The notes: generated by a model not told the origin, from the letters alone. A stretch of DNA of 64,000 nt from Komagataella phaffii GS115 (GCF_000027005.1 NC_012963.1:2666001-2730000), one strand, 5' to 3'. Numbered from the stretch's first letter, positions 46,901 through 55,520 are shown. Numbers and translations are program-made.

Positions 46901-48400
46901 ATGTTCTCCTTCTTGGGAGTTATTTCTTCACAAGAAAACCAACAGTTATGGGTTCGAACCATATACAGTTTGAGCCAGATCTCTGAACATGTGCAAATGA
47001 AAATTCGCAAGTATGCGAACGGCTCGGATGAAATCATTTTAGAATCACTCAATCTCTCTAGAACCACGTTATTGAGATGTCAGTTTGGCAAGTCTTTTTT
47101 CTCCAAGTTCAGCATCAATGGTGAGCTCCCAATATCAAAGAACGCTAAGCAGAAGTTTAGCGAGGTTGCAATACTGTTAAATAGCCGAAGTTTCAGCTTG
47201 CTTTTCAAAAGTTTCAGAGTTGATGATGTTGATCTATTAAAGTTCTCGCTAGCAGAGGTAGAAGATACGGAACAAAGGTTGAGGACCGTGAATAATAAGC
47301 TGTTTGTTGAAGTTGTTCAGAAAACCCAGACCAAAAAGCTCTATGCCTTGAACTATGTCGGTAATGAAAAAATCCAGGAAACCAATATAATTCAGGCTTA
47401 TAAGGAGCAGTTGAAACGACAAGAAAGCAGGGGCCGAAAACGAGCTGAAGATGTTGTTCAGACGGATGATAGTATTTGTCACATAAACATGGATGTTTCC
47501 ATACTTAAGGAATTTTTCGATATGTTGCCGAACAACGTTGTGGATTTCAAGATAGATATTTATCCCGACCTTAGGAAATGCTCATTTCAAGGGTTTGACA
47601 AACAGCAGTTACTGAGTAATAAAGTTAACAGTCTACTCAAACAGCCTATCTCACTGAGTGTTGCCTTCTTCTTGAACGAGTTTAATGAGGATAACATTGA
47701 TCAACAACTGGAGAATAAATTGTCAATAATTTTTCCTCTGAAAGAGTTCAGAGCGTTTGTTTCCCTGTTGAATGAATTCAATGATAGAAATAAGTTTTTC
47801 AAAACCACCAGCTCGGAAAATGGTACCACACAGGGAGTGAATGTAAACAACGACGTTGATCTTTTGTTCAGAGATCAAGGCTGGCCCATTTTATTTGAGA
47901 AAGATTGGAAGAACGTTTGCCGGCTGGTTTTGGTTCAATTAACAGAATCGGATGAGATTGTGAACTTGACGAATAAAGAAATTGAAACTAAAGAGTTGAA
48001 CGTTGCGGATTTCAAGGGAAGAAGACTGCTAAGCATGGAAAGGGAACAGGAGAGAAACACACCCATGCCCGAAACCAACACAGCTTCGAAGGAGAACGCA
48101 CCACCGCCACAGCCGCAAGAGAATGGAGGTGAATACGCTGAGCCTTTGTTTGTTCCCCAAGACGAAGAATATACTGAAAATGATACTTTTAGCTACGGAG
48201 AAGTCACTGAAGTGAGATGGAACCGTTTGAAGGAAATAAGTATCAATTCAGACGACATTCAAGTTCAAGAAAGTATGAACTGTGGTGATGATAACACGGG
48301 ACGTAAACGTCCAAGACTATACAGAAACACAGATGAATCAGACGAAGAGATGGAGTTAGGTCCCACTCAGATCGATAGAGTGCAAGGTCTTTTTGATTAG
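46901..48400 (+). CDS. DDC1: 9-1-1 checkpoint clamp subunit Ddc1 (Rad9-like)
   Basis: The protein has 499 residues. Residues 1-380 have the layout of a PCNA-like Rad9 fold: LWVRTIYSLSQISEHVQMKI at the start and the central DDSICHINMDVSILKEFFDMLP. The C-terminal 120 residues are an acidic, disordered tail ending GPTQIDRVQGLFD, with a Thr-Gln site of the kind phosphorylated by Mec1. Ddc1 forms a ring with Rad17 and Mec3 that is loaded at DNA damage and activates the Mec1 kinase through its tail and Dpb11. Sequence similarity by eye is low, as is usual for this family; order APL5-DDC1-RSA1 supports the call. S. cerevisiae Ddc1 is longer (612). Confidence 0.85.
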   Translation: MFSFLGVISSQENQQLWVRTIYSLSQISEHVQMKIRKYANGSDEIILESLNLSRTTLLRCQFGKSFFSKFSINGELPISKNAKQKFSEVAILLNSRSFSLLFKSFRVDDVDLLKFSLAEVEDTEQRLRTVNNKLFVEVVQKTQTKKLYALNYVGNEKIQETNIIQAYKEQLKRQESRGRKRAEDVVQTDDSICHINMDVSILKEFFDMLPNNVVDFKIDIYPDLRKCSFQGFDKQQLLSNKVNSLLKQPISLSVAFFLNEFNEDNIDQQLENKLSIIFPLKEFRAFVSLLNEFNDRNKFFKTTSSENGTTQGVNVNNDVDLLFRDQGWPILFEKDWKNVCRLVLVQLTESDEIVNLTNKEIETKELNVADFKGRRLLSMEREQERNTPMPETNTASKENAPPPQPQENGGEYAEPLFVPQDEEYTENDTFSYGEVTEVRWNRLKEISINSDDIQVQESMNCGDDNTGRKRPRLYRNTDESDEEMELGPTQIDRVQGLFD

Positions 48401-48472
48401 CAACTGGGGCCACAATCACCACTTTATTTCTCTGAATAACATTTCTTCTACTAATAAATTATTAAAACTTCT

Positions 48473-48859
48473 CTAGTTGCCAACCTTCTTCTGGTCTGGT
48501 GAGACCTCCTGTGCTCTCTTGCCCTCATCGCCGTAGGTGTACCTCACGTAACGATAACCTTGGCCCAACTGGGCAATCTCATTAACAAAATGGCAACCAA
48601 ACAATAAATAATTTTGCGGCTTGATAGCAAGAGAATATCTCATGAAAACCAAGGAGTACACAATTAATGAACCAGTCATTGGGCCACTGATCATGTCTGG
48701 TGGCTTGTTTTGCAAGTCCACAATAGCTGCCAGTGGAATACCGAAATTGGATACAGGACCCCAGAAATGTGTGGAGCAAAGATAACGGAGCGACTCCTTG
48801 CTGAATACCCTGTCGAAGAACTTGGACGTTGCCTTTTGAGCACCAGATGCGGCAGACAT
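48473..48859 (-). CDS. MPC1: Mitochondrial pyruvate carrier subunit 1
   Basis: This 128-residue MPC family protein contains YLCSTHFWGPVSNFGIPLAA, then ISGPMTGSLIVYSLVFMRYS and PQNYLLFGCHFVNEIAQLGQGYRY, all strongly conserved in Mpc1. There are two to three membrane helices and no cleavable presequence. With Mpc2 or Mpc3 it imports pyruvate across the inner mitochondrial membrane. Yeast Mpc1 has 130 residues. The gene is inserted between DDC1 and RSA1 relative to the S. cerevisiae order. It starts only 134 bp from the divergent RSA1-like ATG. Confidence 0.97.
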   Translation of the reverse strand: MSAASGAQKATSKFFDRVFSKESLRYLCSTHFWGPVSNFGIPLAAIVDLQNKPPDMISGPMTGSLIVYSLVFMRYSLAIKPQNYLLFGCHFVNEIAQLGQGYRYVRYTYGDEGKRAQEVSPDQKKVGN

Positions 48860-48993
48860 GGTCGTTTAATTGAAGTATGAAAAGAAGGTTGTCGAATGGA
48901 GCTTCTCCATGATCATTACCCCGATCGCGAGAAAAAAAAATTAAATTGGGGAAAAAAAAATGGTTTGGGGTTAGCCAGGGATCAATTCTAGGA

Positions 48994-49644
48994 ATGGATT
49001 TTTTAGCAGATCTACCAACCCATTTACCGAATGAGGATTCTCAGGAGCATTTGGATGAGATAGAATTGAGGAAAGAGAGTGAAGCTGTCAAAGACACTCC
49101 GGGTGATGATAATCTCGTGGAAGATGGTGTTGACAGTAACTCCGTGGACCCTTCGGCTGACCCTGGGAAGCCAATACCAATTCCAGGGACCTCAATTGTC
49201 CTACAGACAGAAGAGGATATACAAAAATGGATCGAGGAAAGAAAGAAAAACTGGCCTACTAGGAAAAGAATGCTTGAAAAGGAGGAGAGTTCAAAACAAC
49301 ACTCCACCTCTTCTGCCGATTCACCGCCCAAAAAGAAGAATCCAGGCATTTGCAGGTTCTATGCTACCACAGGCAAGTGTCGGAATGGCAACAAGTGTAA
49401 ATTTGTTCACGGACCTCCAAACTTACCTAACCATAGAGCTGTAGTCCTAGGAGGTATCACCGTGCAAGTGCCAAAGAGGTTCTCCCCATCGTTGAATAGG
49501 GGTAAGCTAAACAATATGCTGGTAGAGGATGAGCATTTCAAGAAAGAAAACGACCAAATTCTGGACTTTATCACAAAATTATTCACAGAAAACATAATCA
49601 CCGAGACGTTCGACGAAATTACACAGCATATACGGAAGGCGTAG
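48994..49644 (+). CDS. RSA1: Box C/D snoRNP assembly factor, Rsa1/NUFIP1 family, with CCCH zinc finger
   Basis: The protein has 216 residues from the first in-frame ATG; the frame is open for 16 codons upstream without ATG. The core is the NUFIP1 motif at about residues 78-100 (TEEDIQKWIEERKKNWPTRK), which binds Snu13/15.5K. Next is one CCCH zinc finger with spacing C-x8-C-x5-C-x3-H at about residues 122-142. The C-terminus is helical. Rsa1 works with Hit1 and the R2TP complex in assembling box C/D snoRNPs and in 60S biogenesis. The protein is much shorter than S. cerevisiae Rsa1 (381), which I do not recall having a CCCH finger. A four-codon upstream ORF starts at 48960. Confidence 0.78.
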   Translation: MDFLADLPTHLPNEDSQEHLDEIELRKESEAVKDTPGDDNLVEDGVDSNSVDPSADPGKPIPIPGTSIVLQTEEDIQKWIEERKKNWPTRKRMLEKEESSKQHSTSSADSPPKKKNPGICRFYATTGKCRNGNKCKFVHGPPNLPNHRAVVLGGITVQVPKRFSPSLNRGKLNNMLVEDEHFKKENDQILDFITKLFTENIITETFDEITQHIRKA

Positions 49645-49704
49645 GTAATTCAAAACAATATTAACTAACGAATGTAAACTATTAAACTAAAAAAGGTATC
49701 ATCA

Positions 49705-50352
49705 TTATTGAAGGCTGGAGCCTATCTTGGCCAGAGCAGCAAAGGTACTTGCAGAGCCAATCACTGTCCAGAACAACGCAAACTTGGCCAATTGGTAAGT
49801 AGTGAAGTTGAAGGTATTCTTGGAACGTTTCAGCTTTTTCTTGGGCACTTTGTCTGATTTAATCTTTTCTGTTCCTTCACTGGTATTGTCGCCCTCATCG
49901 TCGTCGTTCTGTTCTTCTCTGGCTCGTTTCCTACTGACAACTTTCTCCTCCTGTAGCGCAATAAAGAAAATGTCTTCGTTCATAGTGTCTTCGTCAAGAG
50001 CAGTGTCATCATCCAATTCCTTCGACTCATCCTCTGGATCTTGTTCATTAGGTTCACTGTACGTGTTATCATTCTCTTCATCTGTTTCCCAATCGATGAC
50101 TGTGGTGGATACTTCTATTTGCTCTTCAACAATCTCATCATTGCCTTCAACGTCTGCTTCTTCATCTTTGTCTTCTTCTAAGTCATCTTCATCCTGGTCA
50201 AGTTTTCCCGTGGTGGCCTCTCCGGAAGATTCCACCACATCCCTTGATTGCTTTTCTTCTGAGAGATATTGCAGCCCTCCTTCCAGACCTTCCTCGCCCT
50301 CAGACCCGGAATCAGACGAAATTGTCAGATTTTTCTCTAGATCGTCTGCCAT
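49705..50352 (-). CDS. Acidic tail-anchored protein of unknown function
   Basis: The protein has 215 residues from the ATG at 50352; a longer opening upstream has no acidic character and looks non-coding. Residues 1-135 are extremely acidic (runs of Asp and Glu) with several Ser/Thr-Asp/Glu sites suited to casein kinase 2. Two basic clusters follow (RKRAREE and PKKKLKRSK), which could be nuclear localisation signals. The last 38 residues contain one hydrophobic helix (about 188-208) with a very short tail. This suggests a tail-anchored protein of the ER or inner nuclear envelope. I recognise no family. It is in tandem with the FHA protein gene, whose stop lies 232 bp upstream of this ATG. Confidence 0.7.
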   Translation of the reverse strand: MADDLEKNLTISSDSGSEGEEGLEGGLQYLSEEKQSRDVVESSGEATTGKLDQDEDDLEEDKDEEADVEGNDEIVEEQIEVSTTVIDWETDEENDNTYSEPNEQDPEDESKELDDDTALDEDTMNEDIFFIALQEEKVVSRKRAREEQNDDDEGDNTSEGTEKIKSDKVPKKKLKRSKNTFNFTTYQLAKFALFWTVIGSASTFAALAKIGSSLQ

Positions 50353-50584
50353 TACAATTACTATTTCTTCTTTGTGAGATTGTCTTTTTCTGTTGCCCTC
50401 TTTTTTTTCTTTTGTTAGGTTACTAAACAATTCTAATTTATTGTGTTTATGATACTCCAAATTCGGTAACAGGCTTATCACAGGCGAGCCCCAAAATTTC
50501 GCGCAATTCTCTTTCTTATCGAACCTACTTAAGGGAGTAATATAGAGAGGCGAGAGAAAAGCCATAGTAATGATAGAGCAAGGT

Positions 50585-51223
50585 CTAAGTTTGGGTTCTC
50601 ACTAAATACCCGTAAATAGAGAGAGACATAAAGGTCAGAAAAGACCCCGTTAAGATCCCTAATAAAACAGTGGGAATGATACTTTGTTGCGAATAAGGCT
50701 TCTCGATAAGTGTGGTTTTAGTTGCTGTGTATTCCAATCGAACGGGCAATTCATCTAGTAGTAGAATGGTGGGATCAAGTCCTTCGTAAATCTTCGACGA
50801 GTTCAGTTTCATCATTATAAGTTGGCCCTTCGAAATTACAATAAACCAATGCAACTTGCAATTGGTCAGAGCCGGAGCATCCATGTCCTTGACCACACAC
50901 CCCAGGATGATCCGTGGAGTCTTGGAAATGTCAACTTTTGCGAATCCTCCATCGTTGATAAACTCATGCCCTGTACTAGTAAAAACGCAAGAACCGTAGA
51001 CGGACCCGCCATCCACTATTCTCAAGTAATCGCCTTCCAACTGAAGGAAGGCGTGATGCTTGCTAAGGTTTCGATCTTCAAACACAGCATTATCTCTTGC
51101 GGGAAGTCGTTGCCTCTTCGCGGAAGCTCTGGACAAAAGAACGCCATCGTTAATAGCTACCACCCTTATCGGATACTCCTCCGTGACATCTAAAAGTTCT
51201 GTTATCTGGGGCTCTGTTATCAT
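50585..51223 (-). CDS. Tail-anchored FHA-domain protein
   Basis: The protein has 212 residues from the first ATG. An FHA domain spans about residues 20-125. It has the phosphothreonine-binding features LPARDNAVFEDRNLSKHHAFLQL, in which the Arg and the Ser-Lys-His-His segment stand at the usual positions, and a later VYGSCVFTSTGHEFINDGG strand-loop with an Asn-Asp. A single hydrophobic span lies at about 184-206, close to the C-terminus. This resembles the FHA-plus-tail-anchor layout of Far9/Vps64, Far10 and SLMAP but without their coiled coil. In S. cerevisiae the uncharacterised gene YGL081W lies next to MPC1-KXD1 and may be the counterpart; I cannot verify this. Confidence 0.78.
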   Translation of the reverse strand: MITEPQITELLDVTEEYPIRVVAINDGVLLSRASAKRQRLPARDNAVFEDRNLSKHHAFLQLEGDYLRIVDGGSVYGSCVFTSTGHEFINDGGFAKVDISKTPRIILGCVVKDMDAPALTNCKLHWFIVISKGQLIMMKLNSSKIYEGLDPTILLLDELPVRLEYTATKTTLIEKPYSQQSIIPTVLLGILTGSFLTFMSLSIYGYLVRTQT

Positions 51224-51349
51224 TCTGTTCTCTTGTTCTTGTTTGAGATTAGTTATAAGGGAGAAAAACAATAATAGTATTGAGGGCGCGCATAACTGCG
51301 AATTTGCAGATCGCCAACAACTGTGGGACTGACTACTTTCAGCAAGAAT

Positions 51350-52543
51350 TCAATAGGACTCCAACAGAAGGTGGGTCTTTTCAGTTTGAACAAAATCATT
51401 GATGGCTCTAGTGAAAAAGCTAAATGTTAGAGGTTCGTTTTTAGCGTACAATGTAATTTTGCCGGAGAAATCGTGAATTGGGAACCCATTCAAACAATTT
51501 GCGGGTTTATTCTTTGGAGTTGGATGGAGGATTAGGACTGGTAGGCCATATTTTTCAAATTCTTTCTCCAAGTCAAGCTCTCCATCTGATAGAACCAACT
51601 TCTCCTTTAGAATCGACACAATAGAGTCTTTTTCAGATAGTAGAATTACTGTCAGATCACAGAAAGTGCTAGGATGATCTGGATCTGGAACTCTTATGAT
51701 TGTGTTCACATCATCGATCATAAAACACTCATTCGAATTTAGCTTGAGCAATTTTATCGACTGTACCTGTGAAGGATCTAGGAAGTTCAGTTCTGCTTTT
51801 ACGATGTTGGTCAAGTCATTGAAGTCCCATATCTCGTCATTTTTCACATACAAGCTAAGGGTTTTAATTTCAGTGTAAGCACTCCAGGCAATAAGTTTGG
51901 CACAATCCGTGAGAATTCGTAATTTCTCTTCCACATAGTGAGCCTTCTTTTGTGACTTGTACTTTGCCCGGAGCTCATGAATTCGTTGGATCTCTCTTTC
52001 AGAGGGTTTTACTTCAATTTTGTCAGCTGTCAGATAAGGCTGAGGCATCGGAGGCGGTAGCCCGATAACCAATTGCTGAAACTCTAGTTCCAATCCAATA
52101 TGAGCAGGAACCCCCTTTTTGGGCAATGCCACACTGATCTCATTGGGGCTAGTCGGAATTTTATGCGCCAGTAACTTCGATTGGGCCCTATAGGCCACTT
52201 TATAGGGAATAGAAAGGAAGCTTTGGGGATTGTGAAATCCACTTGTTAAATCCTGGACTGTCGACCAAAACAGCTGATATAGAACCTCCCTAAAGAATCC
52301 AATCTGCTCCTGAGCAACGATATAATAGGAATACAACCAGAAGGTTGCATGCAAAAGCAAACAGTTTATGTTATAGACCATTACACCCCAGGTATTCTCA
52401 CTACCAATATGCACATTTCCTCCAGGGACAAAGAACCCGTCCACTCTTTTTCCATTGACCGTCCATGTCTCAATGGGAGGTTTGTAGACAAATTCAGAAT
52501 CGGATTCGGCGGTCTCGGACAGATTTTGAGAGGATTGTTGCAT
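51350..52543 (-). CDS. NUS1: Cis-prenyltransferase regulatory subunit Nus1 (NgBR homologue)
   Basis: The protein has 397 residues. It has a hydrophobic segment at about residues 52-78 (WGVMVYNINCLLLHATFWLYSY). The C-terminal half has the undecaprenyl-diphosphate-synthase fold lacking catalytic residues: ILTDCAKLIAWSAYTEIKTLSLY, LTVILLSEKDSIVSILK and PVLILHPTPKN, then FPIHDFSGKITLY. Nus1 pairs with the catalytic subunit Rer2 or Srt1 at the ER to make the dolichol precursor used for N-glycosylation. Length is close to S. cerevisiae (375). A minus-strand TATA-like sequence lies at about 52601-52611. Confidence 0.87.
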   Translation of the reverse strand: MQQSSQNLSETAESDSEFVYKPPIETWTVNGKRVDGFFVPGGNVHIGSENTWGVMVYNINCLLLHATFWLYSYYIVAQEQIGFFREVLYQLFWSTVQDLTSGFHNPQSFLSIPYKVAYRAQSKLLAHKIPTSPNEISVALPKKGVPAHIGLELEFQQLVIGLPPPMPQPYLTADKIEVKPSEREIQRIHELRAKYKSQKKAHYVEEKLRILTDCAKLIAWSAYTEIKTLSLYVKNDEIWDFNDLTNIVKAELNFLDPSQVQSIKLLKLNSNECFMIDDVNTIIRVPDPDHPSTFCDLTVILLSEKDSIVSILKEKLVLSDGELDLEKEFEKYGLPVLILHPTPKNKPANCLNGFPIHDFSGKITLYAKNEPLTFSFFTRAINDFVQTEKTHLLLESY

Positions 52544-53185
52544 AATTCCAGGGGTATTTGGAAGAGTACTTGTTCAGACTTTGACAGGACCATCCCCACA
52601 AGTATTTATATCGCGGTAGCTCTAGTACTCTTTTTAACTTAAAACATGACAGCTGAGTGGATGTCCAAGGATACCACAGCTGACTACTGTGCTTCCGGAA
52701 AAAACGTGATGTTTACCAGATGAACTTGACTATATATCAGGAAAGAGAGAGTCTTTTGAACAGCGGATAAAACAATATTCAGTTCATGATACATTAGTAG
52801 TATCTTTTCAATTATGACATGTCATCAGTATATCTTCTCGATTCACCTGTATGAGGCCTTCTTGCTCTCAATTTCTGGCACGGTCACGAACAGCTTGACA
52901 TAGTCCGAGTAGTTGGAATGAGTACTTTCTCAGAGTTGTGCAACAAGTTGAACAGGCTGATTGGAGGTTTTCAAGATCAGCCTCTGAATACTTCTCATCT
53001 TGTGAATCTCTCTATTCAGATAGAGTTGCCAATGTCTCTCTATTAAGTTCCTGGAGCCAGTCAATAGTTTGACAAGACCATGAATTACACACTAATTGGC
53101 CTCTAGTAAGCACTTCAGTCCTCAATCATACATTGCGCGCCCAAAGAATTTATTCTTCCTACCAACTAGCCAAATAGCCATTACT
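52544..53185. other. Spacer between NUS1 and CMC4, with a possible 42-codon sORF
   Basis: This 642-bp region separates two divergent genes. An ATG at 52918 opens a 42-codon frame ending at TAA 53044-53046 (start MSTFSELCNKLNRLIGGF). It has no recognised similarity and may be chance. No RNA gene or repeat is recognised. Confidence 0.35.
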
Positions 53186-53475
53186 ATGCCAGAACCTTGC
53201 AAAGCCCAAGCTTGTGCCATACAAGGTAAGTAGACCAGTCTTATAACAATGCAATGTTCAACACGAATCTAACCTTCACAGATTGCCTGAAAAGTAATCG
53301 TTACGACGAATCAAAATGTACCAAATTTATAGATGAACTGTACGCATGTTGCTCTCAGTTCTACAAGGATAATGGGGAAGAAAGTCGAACAGTTTGTTGT
53401 CCAAATCCAAGTCTACTTTCCTTGAAAATCAAACAGCGTCAGCAAGAAAAAAAGGATGCTCGGTTGGTTAACTGA
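53186..53475 (+). CDS. CMC4: Twin CX9C mitochondrial protein Cmc4 (one intron)
   Basis: Exon 1 is 53186-53225 and exon 2 is 53282-53475, giving 77 residues. Splicing creates the conserved ACAIQDCLKSN junction. Two CX9C motifs are present (Cys5-Cys15 and Cys26-Cys36), followed by a further Cys-Cys pair in VCCPNPSLL. Twin CX9C proteins are imported into the intermembrane space by the Mia40-Erv1 disulfide relay. The human homologue is CMC4/MTCP1NB. The spliced protein aligns along its whole length with the 73-residue yeast protein. Codon 16 is CTG at a conserved leucine. In S. cerevisiae it lies by RPL36A and MRPL24, as here. Confidence 0.95.
53226..53281 (+). other. CMC4 spliceosomal intron
   Basis: This 56-nt intron has 5' GTAAGT, branch motif ATCTAAC and 3' CAG. 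Eight bases lie between the end of the branch motif and the end of the intron. The conserved protein is only obtained after splicing. Confidence 0.93.
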
Positions 53476-53998
53476 GAGCACATAGATCTATAATCCAACT
53501 GCATCATACATAGCAACTACAGGTAAATAAATAGTTTTCAAATGACGAACAAATTACATCATCTGCTCGTACTATTTCAGTTCGAAGCCAACTGCTGAGG
53601 TTCATTCCTTATCAGTCAACCTGCAATACATGTTCGTTTAGGACCGCATAGCTTACACACATAAGCACGACAATTTAAGGCCGGAAAAAACGATTCTATC
53701 TAAGGAAACCCGAGCACGAAGTCCAACAGCGTTGGCAAAAACTCGCATATGGAAGAGGATACGAGCCGTGACTCTAATGGGTGCCTATGGGTAAGAAAAT
53801 CCTATTCAAACTGAAAATATCAATTTATACTTATGGACGGGTAACGGTTGGAACCGTTTTATTGGGAGGGTAATTCTGTTGTCTCTGGACCGTTGAAACA
53901 TAGTAACGCAACATTACCTAAGCTGAATCGTGGGGCTCGATAAGCAATTACCAGGCCACAAACGGTAGAATCCCCTAAACACACTCCGTAATCGAATA
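53476..53998. promoter_or_regulatory. Spacer upstream of the YMR090W-like gene
   Basis: This 523-bp stretch between two co-oriented genes holds the CMC4 3' end and the promoter of the next gene. No supported ORF, RNA gene or clear repeat is seen. Confidence 0.45.
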
Positions 53999-54682
53999 AT
54001 GGCAAATAAAGTGGCAATCTTCGGAGCACATGGTAAAGTGGCCCAATTGCTCATTTCCAAGCTTGGAAGCTCAAAATACGAACCATTGGCCCTGGTGCGC
54101 AAGCAGGAGCAGGTTGATGATTTCATTGCTGGAGGAGTAGATGCCAAACTGATTAGTCTGGAAGATGACACTTTGGGAAAGATTGCAGAGGCTATAAAAG
54201 GATGCTCTGCTGTTGTTTTCTCCGCCGGTGCAGGAGGTAAGGGAGGAGCTGACAGAACTGTTGCTGTTGACCTGGACTCTGCTGTGAAGGCCATGGAGGC
54301 TACGGAATTGAATAATATCAAAAGATTCATCATGGTTAGTGCAATTGGCGCTGATGATAGAGATTTTTGGTATTGGAATATTCCATCTTTGAGAACTTAC
54401 TATATCTGTAAAAAGTATGCTGATCGTGAATTGAGGAGAACGAATCTGGACTGGACCATCCTCCAACCTGGTGCTTTGAAAGACATCCCGGAAAAAGGTT
54501 CTTTACAACCAGAGAATGAAATTTTCCAAACCAAAACCTACGAAACAGTAGGAATTAGCAGAGCAGACGTCGCTGAGGTAATTCTTCAGTCATTGGAGCA
54601 TCCTAGTACTATCCACAAGACTCTAACTTTGATCAATGGAGACGTTCCTATCCAGAAATGGATCAAGAATCACAAGAATTGA
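53999..54682 (+). CDS. NAD(P)-binding NmrA/SDR-like protein, YMR090W homologue
   Basis: At 227 residues, it equals S. cerevisiae Ymr090w in length. The N-terminal Rossmann fold starts VAIFGAHGKVAQLLISKLG, an atypical GxxGxxG motif of extended SDR proteins. CSAVVFSAGAGGKGGADRTVAVDLD, FIMVSAIGADDRDFWYW and YADRELRRTNLDWTILQPGAL follow. No Tyr-x-x-x-Lys active site of classical SDRs is placed as expected, so catalysis is uncertain; the family includes redox sensors and flavin reductases. It is cytosolic by sequence (no targeting signal). Confidence 0.88.
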   Translation: MANKVAIFGAHGKVAQLLISKLGSSKYEPLALVRKQEQVDDFIAGGVDAKLISLEDDTLGKIAEAIKGCSAVVFSAGAGGKGGADRTVAVDLDSAVKAMEATELNNIKRFIMVSAIGADDRDFWYWNIPSLRTYYICKKYADRELRRTNLDWTILQPGALKDIPEKGSLQPENEIFQTKTYETVGISRADVAEVILQSLEHPSTIHKTLTLINGDVPIQKWIKNHKN

Positions 54683-54724
54683 TTAGAATAATGTTTGCAA
54701 ATGCGAATAAAATGCTCTAGCCTT

Positions 54725-55294
54725 TTAATTTTTTCTTTTGTCGTAATCATGGATATCTGGAGTGTAAGGCTTTAAAGCTGACTCATCTTCCAACCAAATG
54801 TAGTTCAAAGAGGGATCAACTGTGATTCTAACTTTGTTTTCAAATTCTCTCAAGGCCTCGTCTATGCCACTAGGTTCTATGCCATTTTTGATCAGCTGTT
54901 GTCGAAGAATTCCAATGTGTAATGCCATTTTTACCTCCCTTTCGTTATTGGTCTTCTTTAAAGAGGAGTAAGTAGAAGATTGTTTCTTCTGGAAGCTCTT
55001 GAAGTTGGCCTGTAGTTGAGAGATGTTCCGCTTATATCCCTGCTGCTGGGTCTCAAGCTTTTGCTCTAGCTCCCAAGTACGTTTGTAGTTTTCGAATAAA
55101 GTTACACTCAGAAGGACCATACAGGTCCAACGAAGAAGTGGTACTATCTTGGACGATGAGGACGAGCTGGACCTGGAAGTGTTTAGTTGAGGATCGCTAT
55201 GCAATTGTTGGAATGTCTTCGGAGTTGAGCCATCTGAAAAGTAATTTGTCGAAAAGAGTCGCCTTTGAATGAACCTAACTCTAGAGACATTCAT
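54725..55294 (-). CDS. Predicted mitochondrial inner-membrane coiled-coil protein, unknown
   Basis: The protein has 189 residues from the ATG at 55294. The first 25 residues are basic with Ser, Arg and Phe (VSRVRFIQRRLFSTNYF), a typical matrix-targeting presequence. A Ser-rich run and one hydrophobic span at about residues 52-67 (VPLLRWTCMVLLSVTLF) follow, then a Gln/Lys/Glu coiled coil at about 75-125. A conserved-looking C-terminus ends NYIWLEDESALKPYTPD. Topology resembles small inner-membrane assembly factors such as Ina17, but I see no motif to support that name. It converges on the YMR090W-like gene. Confidence 0.65.
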   Translation of the reverse strand: MNVSRVRFIQRRLFSTNYFSDGSTPKTFQQLHSDPQLNTSRSSSSSSSKIVPLLRWTCMVLLSVTLFENYKRTWELEQKLETQQQGYKRNISQLQANFKSFQKKQSSTYSSLKKTNNEREVKMALHIGILRQQLIKNGIEPSGIDEALREFENKVRITVDPSLNYIWLEDESALKPYTPDIHDYDKRKN

Positions 55295-55520
55295 GGTCGA
55301 TAAAGCTAAGTGCTTTGGAAGAAAGAGAGTGATAAGTGCGCACGAGAGACTTATAGAAGCACTAGGTTCGTTCCTTCCCTCGCGCGAGATATCCAAGGCG
55401 TAACCCTGCTAGATTCAACGGATCAAACTACAGTCTTCAAAGGGAGCAATCAAAACCCAGTCATGAACATTTGAATTAGGATCATTTGGTACAGTAAGTA
55501 TATTATAACAGCTATATCGC

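Noticed and set aside
49802..50377. 191-codon Ser-rich frame on the plus strand
   Set aside because: It is the complement of the Asp/Glu-rich protein on the other strand; acidic codons read as Ser, Phe and Leu.
50353..50565. N-terminal extension of the acidic tail-anchored protein
   Set aside because: Composition changes abruptly at the ATG at 50352; the upstream part looks like leader sequence.
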